Positions 26,333 through 34,069 of a DNA stretch of 64,000 nucleotides are shown piece after piece; position 1 is the first letter of the stretch; the number at the start of each line of letters is the position of its first letter. Made by a program: the position numbers and the translations under genes. This stretch comes from Roseimaritima multifibrata (GTDB taxonomy: Bacteria > Planctomycetota > Planctomycetia > Pirellulales > Pirellulaceae): NCBI RefSeq assembly GCF_007741495.1, contig NZ_CP036262.1:1488001-1552000 (forward strand). Reading direction: 5' to 3'. The notes under the pieces are model-generated. The model saw only the letters and a program-made list of their open reading frames with translations, was not told where the DNA came from and ran no database searches.

Positions 26333-26959
26333 TCATGTCATTGGTTCTGTTGATGGGGTCCGATGTAAGTGACGTTTGCGAGCAGCCAACCCAGTTAATC
26401 CGATCATTCCCCAAATTGCAATCGAGAATGGTTCGGGTACGTTGGCGTTGGATGTTCCAGGGGCTGAAAATGTAGAGATCGTCGTTGTTGCACTGCCGAG
26501 TGCGTCGTCAATTGCTTGGGCGCGAAAACCGAATACGTCACCTAACGAAACGAGGAATGCCGTGTTGCCTGATTGTGAAATTGAACCGGCGTCGTCAGTT
26601 AATTGGATGAACGTGCCGTTTAGTACGTAGCCGAACGGATCCCATTCAGCACTCGCATATGAGTCAGTTGTAAGATACTCCCAGGCAAAGCTGACCGTGC
26701 CTGACTGTGTCACTATCGCGGAAAAGTCAGTATTGACGAAAACTCCTGAACCGGTGTTCGAGGAGGTAATCGAAACGCTTGCAGGCGCGCCACTAATGGC
26801 AACGGACCCGTCGCCGCTATTTTGGTCTAATGTCCAGTTCATTGGCGCGTAATCCCCCGTGAAACCTAAAACGAGACCTGCATTCGCAAAAGAACTGGTT
26901 CCGATGGTGAGAATCGTGAAGAGGGTAAAGTTTACAATCGAAAGGTGATTCGCGAACAT
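26333..26959 (-). CDS. PEP-CTERM sorting-signal protein
   Basis: This 208-residue secreted protein has a signal peptide (residues 1-27, ending F-A-N-A). A Ser/Thr/Gly-rich beta domain is followed by the C-terminal sorting signal: VPEP, then the hydrophobic stretch FSIAIWGMIGLTGLAA, then a basic tail RKRHLHR. Such proteins are cut and processed by exosortase and are typically surface or extracellular-matrix proteins; no exosortase is in the window. The body has no catalytic motif. It is the last clearly core-like gene before the island boundary. The upstream 880-base gap carries the tRNA fragment and the parA leader. Confidence 0.88.
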   Translation of the reverse strand: MFANHLSIVNFTLFTILTIGTSSFANAGLVLGFTGDYAPMNWTLDQNSGDGSVAISGAPASVSITSSNTGSGVFVNTDFSAIVTQSGTVSFAWEYLTTDSYASAEWDPFGYVLNGTFIQLTDDAGSISQSGNTAFLVSLGDVFGFRAQAIDDALGSATTTISTFSAPGTSNANVPEPFSIAIWGMIGLTGLAARKRHLHRTPSTEPMT

Positions 26960-27508
26960 TTAATTCTCACATGCAAGGTGGTGAGTGGTATTTGCTAACC
27001 CCCTTGGTATTGTAGCGGTCTGAATCGATGACGCAATTAGCGGGCTGGAATTTTTTAAAATAGGTGAATTGAGCATTTTTGATGGGAATTGGCGAAGTGG
27101 AATGGGCAGGCTATGAAAGGGAGCAGGGCCGTTAGTGTGTTTTTTGCTCGTCTCCGTTTTTTAAAAAACTCGCGTCCGAGGATTAGGGACCGGTGAGTGT
27201 TCGCGTTTGTTTCTTTCTCACGCTGAACTGTGTGCTCACGTAAGGAGGACCGCGAAAGAGTCGAACGACGGCTCCCCTGTTTGTCTAGGGTGGGTGCCGA
27301 ACGTGGTGCGGCGCTGGGCAGGAAAACTGGGGTTGGTTCGCCTGTTGGCGAATTGAGCCAGTCGAGTCGACTGGTTGCCGATGAGGAGCCTTCAGAAAAC
27401 GGTCCTGCACCTTTAGTCGGTGGGGGAACCGAAGGGGGGGCACGGTGAATGGAAAAAGAGTTTACCGGTGAGCGGTTGTAAGTCCTCGATAGACAAAGAC
27501 TTAAGAAG

Positions 27509-27550
27509 TGGGCGATACAGAATTCGAATCTGTGACCTCTGCGGTGTGAA
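27509..27550 (-). other. tRNA-Val-like 3' fragment, candidate att site
   Basis: Read on the minus strand, this gives the anticodon loop TTCACAC (anticodon CAC), a 3' anticodon strand CGCAG, variable loop AGGTC, a T arm with perfect ACAGA/TCTGT pairing around TTCGAAT, and acceptor strand ATCGCCC plus discriminator A. Upstream (27551 onward) there is no D arm and no GGGCGAT acceptor strand, so the gene is incomplete. A displaced tRNA 3' end is the usual scar of tyrosine-integrase insertion, and its orientation predicts the intact tRNA beyond the right edge. A 171-codon frame covering this spot is spurious. Confidence 0.7.
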
Positions 27551-27634
27551 CACTGCGGATGCACGTCCAAAAACGTTGGTTTCCTAGTGTTTTTGAGGTT
27601 TTTCTAGCCCGTCGTTTTCATCCAGGGGCGCCAT

Positions 27635-27670
27635 TTCGTGCACGTTTCGTGCATTATATCGTGCACGAAT
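27635..27670. promoter_or_regulatory. iteron-like repeats upstream of parA
   Basis: Three copies of TTCGTGCA or its complement occur within 36 bases: TTCGTGCACG at 27635, TTCGTGCATT at 27645 and CGTGCACGAA at 27660-27669, the last inverted. The outer pair forms a palindrome. The site lies 175 bases before parA and could be the binding site (operator or centromere) of the ribbon-helix-helix partner. Confidence 0.55.
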
Positions 27671-27843
27671 TTCCGTGAAGAATCGGAAACTCAGGCAGAC
27701 AGTTCGTCTCGATCGCGATGAAGGGCTCATCACCCGTTTCGCTGTCATTGATCAGCTCGTCGAAAACTCTTGCGCGGCAGAAAAATTTCGTGTAGCGTGA
27801 AAACTCAACAACGTGCCAACGGCTGCACAGAAACACGACGACC

Positions 27844-28464
27844 ATGATCTATTCATTCCTAAATCAAAAAGGCGGAGTTGGCAAAACGACCTTGTCGATT
27901 CACACGGCTTCGGAGTTTGCACGCCGAGGGCAGAAGGTTCTATTGATCGACGCCGATCCACAGGGGAGCGCACTGGCGTGGTCGAACTTCCGCGAGAGTC
28001 CAGAGTTCACCGTCGTGGGAATGCCGAAAGCAACGATCCACAAAGAGATCGAAATGCTGGCGGAAGACTATGACCATGTTGTCATCGATGGCCCACCACG
28101 CGTGACCGAGCTTGCTCGGTCAATCATCCTCGCGTCTGACATAGTTATCATCCCGCTGCAGCCTTCGCCAATGGATGTCTGGGCGTCAGCCGAAACGGTT
28201 GATTTGGTCAAGGAGGCCCAAACGTTTCGCCCGAAAATCAAAGTTTGCATGGCGGTCAATCGAAAGATCGCAAATACGGCCATCGGCCGTGATGTCCGTA
28301 AGGCACTGAAAGAACTAAAGGTGCCCGTACTCAAGAGTGATATTGGGCAGCGAGTCGCCTACGCGGAATCGGCAGCGATCGGATCGACGGTGCTTGGGAA
28401 GCGAATGTCCAAACCCGCACAGGAAGTCAAAAAATTCGTTAACGAACTGAGGAGGATAACATGA
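27844..28464 (+). CDS. parA: ParA-family partition ATPase
   Basis: This 206-residue Walker-type ATPase has the deviant Walker [11 protein letters not shown] (residues 7-16), the A' motif [10 protein letters not shown], and Walker B-like VVIDGPPRV. It is the short, N-terminally compact ParA type (like ParF) found on plasmids and integrative elements. It oscillates on or polymerises over the nucleoid to segregate DNA bound by its partner. Its stop overlaps the start of the ribbon-helix-helix gene in ATGA. The C-terminal codons recur in decayed form at 33676. Iteron-like repeats upstream are probably the partition site or operator. Confidence 0.92.
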   Translation: MIYSFLNQKGGVGKTTLSIHTASEFARRGQKVLLIDADPQGSALAWSNFRESPEFTVVGMPKATIHKEIEMLAEDYDHVVIDGPPRVTELARSIILASDIVIIPLQPSPMDVWASAETVDLVKEAQTFRPKIKVCMAVNRKIANTAIGRDVRKALKELKVPVLKSDIGQRVAYAESAAIGSTVLGKRMSKPAQEVKKFVNELRRIT

Positions 28465-28703
28465 GCAAGCAGGTCAATATGTCAGCACGGCCCAAAGTAA
28501 CCCCAAGCCCTGACACTTGGGTCGAAAGCCGCCAAGTGCCGGAGGTCAAATCGACGACCAAGCCGAAGCGATTGACAATTGATCTCGATCCCCAGCTGCA
28601 CAAAGCTCTAAAATTGAGTTGCGTCAAACGCGAAATTCAAATTGCCGACTTACTGCGAGGATTAATTGAAGAAGATGTGAAGCAAGCCAAGGAATTGCCG
28701 TAA
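28461..28703 (+). CDS. ribbon-helix-helix partition partner (ParG-like)
   Basis: The product is 80 residues. A flexible, basic N-terminus is followed by a ribbon-helix-helix fold: beta strand KRLTIDLD, helix [15 protein letters not shown], turn, helix [15 protein letters not shown]. This is the architecture of ParG/Omega centromere-binding proteins that activate ParF-type ATPases. The ATG at 28461 overlaps the parA stop. It probably binds the repeats at 27635-27670 and represses its own operon. A damaged second copy lies at 33756. Confidence 0.85.
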   Translation: MSKQVNMSARPKVTPSPDTWVESRQVPEVKSTTKPKRLTIDLDPQLHKALKLSCVKREIQIADLLRGLIEEDVKQAKELP

Positions 28704-28854
28704 TAGCCATAAGACATATCATCACACAATCGAAGGCATGGATCGGCCACGGAGTGCATGTTCTCGACCTGGGGTGTAATTTGCGTCTGTGATCAGAATC
28801 TCGTAAAACTTGGACTAACTGCTGAATCGCTTCGTTCTTGATAAGGGGTACCAC

Positions 28855-29946
28855 GTGCCGCATTACTACGATTTGTTACCAGCCCAAGAGCTTGAGGAGC
28901 GCGGTTATCCAAGATTCGTCTCTAGAATGAGCGTTTCGGAAAAGAAGCGAGCGATAAAACAGGTGCTTGCGATCAAGGAGCATATTGTCGCCAGCGGCGT
29001 GCCGCGAAAACAAGATGGAAATCTCGTTTTCGCAACTTGGAATCTCAAAGAGTTTGGACAGGCCAAAAAGCACCCGGAGTTCTACTGCTATATCGCAGAG
29101 ATAATGTTTGCATTTGATCTTGTAGTCATTCAAGAAGTGAGAAGATCGATCAGGGAGCTACAGATTCTGTCCAACATGTTGGGCGACAGTTGGACTTACG
29201 TGATCAACGACGTTACGGAAGGAAATGCTGGCAACGGTGAGCGAAGCGCAATCCTCTACGATACAAAGCGTGTCGATTTCAGCGGCTTCTCGGGGGAACT
29301 CGTGGTGGCGGACGGTCACCAGATAAAGCGAACACCCCACATCACAGGGTTCATCACGGGCTGGAAGCATTTCTCAATCATCAACGTCCATCTCGATCCA
29401 GGAAATTCCTCTACCAACGCCGCAGAAAGGAAAGGCGAACTCAAACGGATCATGAATACGCTTGAGCCGAAGGTTGGCATAGGTGGACTTGGATTCGAGA
29501 ACATCATCCTAACTGGTGATTTCAATTTCTATCCGCAAGTAGATGACGCGAGCGTTGCGATGCTGAAGAATGACTATGGATTCGAGCAAGTGGAGAACTT
29601 GAGCGATGTCGATACAACCCTTGCAATGAACACCCATACATATGACCGAATGTTCATTCGTAGGGACGAGTTCTTCGAAATCGCAAAGGACAAAGACGGC
29701 AACGAAAACGGCAGAGTTGTGGAGTTTCGAACTTTGTTTGAGAGCAACTTGATAACTTACAAGGCCAAGGCAAAAGCGGACTACGAGAGCAGGAATCCAA
29801 CCAAGACGTTAGACGATAACGCGTACCCGAATTATTTCTGGGTTCACTGGCTATCGCGACAAATCTCAGATCACTATCCAATCTGGCTGGAAATCAATAC
29901 TGACTCCGCCGTAAGGTATTTGGAAAACAAGTTGGACGCCTTGTAA
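28855..29946 (+). CDS. endonuclease/exonuclease/phosphatase-fold protein
   Basis: This 363-residue protein belongs to the DNase I / exonuclease III superfamily. Metal and catalytic motifs are in order: TWNLKEFG (Asn), DLVVIQEVRRS (Glu), INVHLDPG (His/Asp), ILTGDFNFYP (Asp, Asn) and a final SDHYPIWLEI (Asp, His). It is therefore probably an active nuclease or phosphodiesterase. The start is GTG at 28855, with AAGGGG just upstream. There is no signal peptide. It sits in the cargo between the two partition-gene repeats, 440 bases upstream of a large NTPase on the same strand, and may form a nuclease-NTPase pair with it. Confidence 0.88.
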   Translation: MPHYYDLLPAQELEERGYPRFVSRMSVSEKKRAIKQVLAIKEHIVASGVPRKQDGNLVFATWNLKEFGQAKKHPEFYCYIAEIMFAFDLVVIQEVRRSIRELQILSNMLGDSWTYVINDVTEGNAGNGERSAILYDTKRVDFSGFSGELVVADGHQIKRTPHITGFITGWKHFSIINVHLDPGNSSTNAAERKGELKRIMNTLEPKVGIGGLGFENIILTGDFNFYPQVDDASVAMLKNDYGFEQVENLSDVDTTLAMNTHTYDRMFIRRDEFFEIAKDKDGNENGRVVEFRTLFESNLITYKAKAKADYESRNPTKTLDDNAYPNYFWVHWLSRQISDHYPIWLEINTDSAVRYLENKLDAL

Positions 29947-30386
29947 AACCGCTTACAAGATAGAGTCGATAAGCAAGCCAGGAGTGACTCATGCGATCGT
30001 GCCGAAACTGAACAGGTCAACACTGACGCCACTTATGCCAGCCATGGAACTTCCTCATCATGCATAACCACATCTGCCATACTAATAGCTAGGCCGTAGT
30101 CGATGCCAACGGCTTCCGCTTTTTCTAGTTCATGACCTTCACAACACACAGTAAAGGATCTGCCTCACAATCAGCATGCCTGCTCACCGCTAATTCCTTG
30201 AGTGGCCGGCAGGCTCATAAATAACAAGGCGACGAAGAAACGAAGCAATGACTCAGCATCAGGATGCACGAATGATGCAGTTAAAGGTAGAGTCCGAATC
30301 GAAAATAGACAACCAACTAAACAGGCATCATCATCCTCATTTAATTGATGTCGATAAAAGTCACCAAAATCCGGAAGTGAGTGCAG
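29947..30386. other. intergenic region within the cargo, no gene recognised
   Basis: About 440 bases separate the nuclease and NTPase genes. I see no coding frame with motifs and no clear terminator. A GGAAG ribosome-binding sequence at 30372-30376 serves the NTPase start. The promoter of the NTPase could lie here. Confidence 0.4.
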
Positions 30387-33300
30387 ATGGCAGACTGGAT
30401 AGAGAATCACAAGATAGCTTGGCCTGCGATCGTCGCCGTTGTTTCGTTTTTCGGAGGTGGCTTCTTCCGGTTCCTTTATGAACGATATTTCTCGGAGCGG
30501 GCAGTCCCAACCGAGAAACTCCTTAAACGCTTTGCAGGCAACCGTTTGGGAAGCTATGGCCGACGAAGGCTTCGCAACGAATCCCTGCAGGCCCTTGCGG
30601 GATGGCATGCAGAACTGGTCCCTCCGGCCATCGGCCACAAGCTCCGTGCTTGGCCGGAAACCGAATTTTCGGTCGTGGAGAAGGATTTTTCGGATGGAGT
30701 GACGGCCAGTCGGTGTCCGAGGTTGGAAGACGAGGAACCGTCGTATCGGCCACTTTACATTTCGGCTACTTCAGCTGCCGAAAGTTTAGCAGACTCCCGA
30801 TCGGTCGTTCAATCGGTAATCGGGCAGATAAAACTGGTCGCTGATAACCAGGAAGGGTCGGCGGCACTAATAAAGTATCGGGTTGCGGATGACCGCCGTC
30901 CTGCTCGGCTATGGGTTTCTGCCCCTCAACTGCAAGTCACTTCAACACACCAGATTTATTCCCTCTCCCAAGACCTTGCCAAAGAAGTAAGACGCTGGAT
31001 TCCAAGCGTCTCGATTGTCGTCGAAGTCTACATGTCTGATGACATTCAGTTAGACTTCGAGAAAGCGGCGGAATCCAATTCCGCAACCATCGTGAAGCAA
31101 CTGCTCGGCGAAGACGTATTTGATGATGCTTTCTTGCGTCAGGCGTCAAATTCGAGCGAGGCATATGCAATTGCAAGAACATTTGCTTTCTACATGCTCA
31201 AACAGGGTGCGATTCTCGATGTGGCGGAACCGTCGATGTCTTATCCGGTTACGGACGATATTCTCGACGAGCGGTTCAAAACGCACTTCGCTAATGGGGT
31301 TTTGACCCCAGGCAAGTGGGAATGCGTTTCAATATTCGGTCCACCCGGATCGGGCAAAACCGACCTGGCTCGAAAGTGTGCTGCGTATCTAGTTTCGGAG
31401 CATAAGTCACTAATCGTTGCTCTGAGTACAGAAGGGTCACTTGCTGCGTTGGATTTTCTTACCCGTGGCCAGAACGAAGAAGAGGCGCGTCAAGCTTTGT
31501 CGAGCGCCGTGAAGAGGTTTGTGCCGACGGAACGGTCTGAGGACGCCAGTTGGGTGAAAGGGTGCCTGGACGCCTTCGTTCGTTGCTCACAAGTCAGTCC
31601 CGACCGACTTGTTTTCCTGATTGACGATCTGTTACCTCGACCGAACCTCAAAGAGATAATAACTGGCATCACCTCAAACGATTCGGCGAGGAAGCCGAAG
31701 CTTATACTGATAGGTCGGCCACGGCTCGACTTCCTGCCTAGGCCAAATTCAGTGTACGTAGAATGTGAGCACTGGGGGCGTGGAGATGCGACCAAAATGC
31801 TCAGGTCATGGGTCGAAGAAGGACTCAAAACACATGCAGCGAAAGCCTTGAAAGCTGGTTGGGCAGCAAAACGCAAAGCATTTTCCATATACCACCTTCG
31901 TGTTCTCGTTCAGTACGTGGATCGCCCGGACCTTGCTCCAAGCACCTTCATGCGGGAAGAACTTCAACGTATGACGGCTCCGCTGACGGAACATTTCGTA
32001 GGATTAAGTAGGCCACCTGAACAGACGCTTAGCGATATTCGGACAATGATAGAAAGTGCGATTCCCTCGTCAGAAATTCTCGAAGCGTTAGACGATCACA
32101 AGCCGGTAGACATTGTAAGCCTACTCGGGCAGCTTTCGTGGAATAGCAAGTACCACGAAGTAGCGTGGTCATCTGGTCGGACCAGCGGTGATCTGCAAGC
32201 TCTGATGAATCGTGACCGAGTGCTTAGTTGGTCCGGCAAAAAAATTCGTGACGTAGAAGAGGCGGACTCGTTCATCCGAACCTGCGTCGAAGCCGGAATC
32301 TTTCGACAGGTCCGAGGTGAAGGAGGTGCCCATTGGATCGACAATTTCATCGCCGATGGATTCGCCGCAAACTATATCGGCTCGGATATGTTGGAGGGCT
32401 CGTACGAAATTGGTGATCTGACAATCGCAGATATGGTCGAAAAGCTTCACCAGCGGAATTCACTTGACATCTTGCCGTTCGCTCTTCGCTCAAACCAACT
32501 CATGCGGGTAATTAGAGCCGTTGTGTTGAAGAAGCCCCACCTTGCCGATGCAGTTAACTCGCTTCTGACCGACGAGACAGTCTCAGCATGGCTGAAGGAG
32601 GAGCCACGATTGGCGGATGACCTTACGGGAGCACTGCTTGCAATGGCTAGTGAAATTGACTTAATACAAATCGGTCCATTGGGGGTCGCATTCTCCGAAA
32701 TGACTGCCATTAGTGAAAACGCTGCAAGTTTAGCGAAGGAACGGCTTGGCAAAAGTGATCCAGGGGGAATGTTGGCACTTTCTGGTGTGGCGGCCGAATC
32801 CGATTCGATTTCCGGCTTTTTTGAACAAGCAGATTCTCTCGGCGTTGACAAAACAGATTCCACTGAGATCGCGTTTTGGTCTGCCCACAAATCTCGCACT
32901 CCAGACTTTCGCAAGAGAATCATCCAGCTTATCGAGGGCGGAACCTCAATGGGCGAGATCAATAGACTGTGGGGTCGTTGGTGCTCGAGTTGCGAAGGGC
33001 CAGAACTTGCAAACGAACTGTATGCGCTGCTGGAGGGTGGTGTGAAGGATACCAGCGCACTGTCCGAGCTTGTCGATCAGACTTGCAATGCAATTGCCGA
33101 TCGTTCTCGGGGAAAGCGAATTCTGGATCGAGCGGGCTTCGTTGCTGCAATCCAGCACCTGCATTCCCAAAATGAGATTGATGTCGCAGAAGTTGCGGTT
33201 GGGTGGTTGGGCTACTTTTGGAATTCCGGGGTTTGCTCTCGTGCCGACCGGTGGTCTTTGGATAAGGTTGGGAGTGTCGCAATCCAGTTAGATAGCCAGA

Positions 33301-33572
33301 TGCCGGCGAAAGTCAGTGAGGTGTTTTCCAAGTTGCGGGCTGGGGAAGCGGTGTCCCTTCCCTCATCGAGCCAGCTGAAACAAATCGGCGCTGACACCAG
33401 CACATGTCCTGAAATTGTTTCAGATAGGCTTCCAAAGAGGTTCTCATACACTTACGAGTTGCGACCCGGATGGCTAATGTGCGTGGATAAAGGAGAAACT
33501 CGCTATGTGGACCTAACGAACGAGCTAAACAAATTGAAGTTTCAATGGCGCATAGAGATGATTGTCCAATGA
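30387..33572 (+). CDS. large membrane-anchored P-loop NTPase, STAND-like
   Basis: The product is 1061 residues. A single N-terminal membrane helix (WPAIVAVVSFFGGGFFRFLY, about residues 11-30) is followed by a roughly 270-residue domain of unknown fold. An AAA/STAND-like NTPase follows: Walker A GPPGSGKTD near residue 318, Walker B LVFLIDDLLPR near 410, and a RPRLDF segment after it. The rest, about 500 residues, is helical and repeat-like, as in sensor regions of STAND proteins, but I cannot name the repeat. The ATG at 30387 has GGAAG ten bases upstream; an in-frame GTG lies at 30381. The size, membrane helix and nuclease neighbour fit a defence NTPase, which is inference. Confidence 0.75.
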   Translation: MADWIENHKIAWPAIVAVVSFFGGGFFRFLYERYFSERAVPTEKLLKRFAGNRLGSYGRRRLRNESLQALAGWHAELVPPAIGHKLRAWPETEFSVVEKDFSDGVTASRCPRLEDEEPSYRPLYISATSAAESLADSRSVVQSVIGQIKLVADNQEGSAALIKYRVADDRRPARLWVSAPQLQVTSTHQIYSLSQDLAKEVRRWIPSVSIVVEVYMSDDIQLDFEKAAESNSATIVKQLLGEDVFDDAFLRQASNSSEAYAIARTFAFYMLKQGAILDVAEPSMSYPVTDDILDERFKTHFANGVLTPGKWECVSIFGPPGSGKTDLARKCAAYLVSEHKSLIVALSTEGSLAALDFLTRGQNEEEARQALSSAVKRFVPTERSEDASWVKGCLDAFVRCSQVSPDRLVFLIDDLLPRPNLKEIITGITSNDSARKPKLILIGRPRLDFLPRPNSVYVECEHWGRGDATKMLRSWVEEGLKTHAAKALKAGWAAKRKAFSIYHLRVLVQYVDRPDLAPSTFMREELQRMTAPLTEHFVGLSRPPEQTLSDIRTMIESAIPSSEILEALDDHKPVDIVSLLGQLSWNSKYHEVAWSSGRTSGDLQALMNRDRVLSWSGKKIRDVEEADSFIRTCVEAGIFRQVRGEGGAHWIDNFIADGFAANYIGSDMLEGSYEIGDLTIADMVEKLHQRNSLDILPFALRSNQLMRVIRAVVLKKPHLADAVNSLLTDETVSAWLKEEPRLADDLTGALLAMASEIDLIQIGPLGVAFSEMTAISENAASLAKERLGKSDPGGMLALSGVAAESDSISGFFEQADSLGVDKTDSTEIAFWSAHKSRTPDFRKRIIQLIEGGTSMGEINRLWGRWCSSCEGPELANELYALLEGGVKDTSALSELVDQTCNAIADRSRGKRILDRAGFVAAIQHLHSQNEIDVAEVAVGWLGYFWNSGVCSRADRWSLDKVGSVAIQLDSQMPAKVSEVFSKLRAGEAVSLPSSSQLKQIGADTSTCPEIVSDRLPKRFSYTYELRPGWLMCVDKGETRYVDLTNELNKLKFQWRIEMIVQ

Positions 33573-33675
33573 CCGAGTAATAGGATGGGCTGAGGCGTAA
33601 CAAATCGTTACCTTGTAAAGTTGAGAAGTGGTCGTCAGTATTCGCACTACCAGCTGCCGGACTGGCATCCCAGTC

Positions 33676-33759
33676 GGTTCGACGGTGCTCGGAAAGCGAA
33701 TGTCCAAGCCCGCCCAGGAAATCAAAAAAATCGTTAACGAAATGAGGAGAATAACCTGA
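33676..33759 (+). pseudogene. fragment of second parA (C-terminal codons)
   Basis: This is homologous to the last 28 codons of parA at 28381-28464 (reads [15 protein letters not shown], then IKKIVNEMRRIT and stop). The rest of the gene is absent. It is the left end of the right-hand direct repeat. Confidence 0.85.
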
Positions 33760-33989
33760 GCAAGCAGATCAACATATCAGCACGGCCCAAAGCAATCCCA
33801 AGCTCAGACACTTGGGTCGAAAACCGCCAAGTGCCGGAGATCAAGTCGACGATCAAGCCAAAGCGGTTGACAATTGATCTCGATCCTTAGTTGCACAAAG
33901 CTCTGAAACTGAGTTGCGTCAAACGCGAAATCCAAATTGCCGACCTGCTGCGAGGATTAATTGAAAAGGACTTGAATCAATCCGAGTAA
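33756..33989 (+). pseudogene. decayed second ribbon-helix-helix gene
   Basis: This is homologous to 28461-28703. The start ATG is CTG here, and the Gln codon within the helix (CAG in the intact copy) is TAG at 33888-33890. The downstream half still matches, so the gene was inactivated after duplication. Fragments of recombined plasmid or element backbones look like this. Confidence 0.85.
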
Positions 33990-34069
33990 ATGCCGTAGTT
34001 TCCATAACGAACATTATCACACTGACCCCATTGTGATGGGCTAGCAGAGACTTCTGGGGTTACTTGTTC

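Larger units (their letters stand above)
33676..34015. repeat. direct repeat of 28381-28720 bracketing the nuclease/NTPase cargo
   Basis: The 340-base copy matches 28381-28720 throughout, including the untranslated bases after the ribbon-helix-helix stop, with roughly one in eight to ten bases changed by eye. The two copies are in the same orientation and enclose 28721-33675. Confidence 0.85.

Noticed and set aside
27358-27374. Palindrome CCAGTCGAGTCGACTGG considered as an att core
   Set aside because: It lies 135 bases outside the tRNA fragment with no second copy seen in the window, so it is unsupported as an attachment site.
27055-27570. 171-codon minus-strand frame
   Set aside because: It runs through the tRNA fragment, is rich in Arg/Ser/Pro and has no motif or good start.
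30387-33572. Possibility that the large NTPase is a KAP or Avs protein
   Set aside because: There is a single N-terminal membrane helix only, and no effector domain or repeat I can match to Avs; left as STAND-like.
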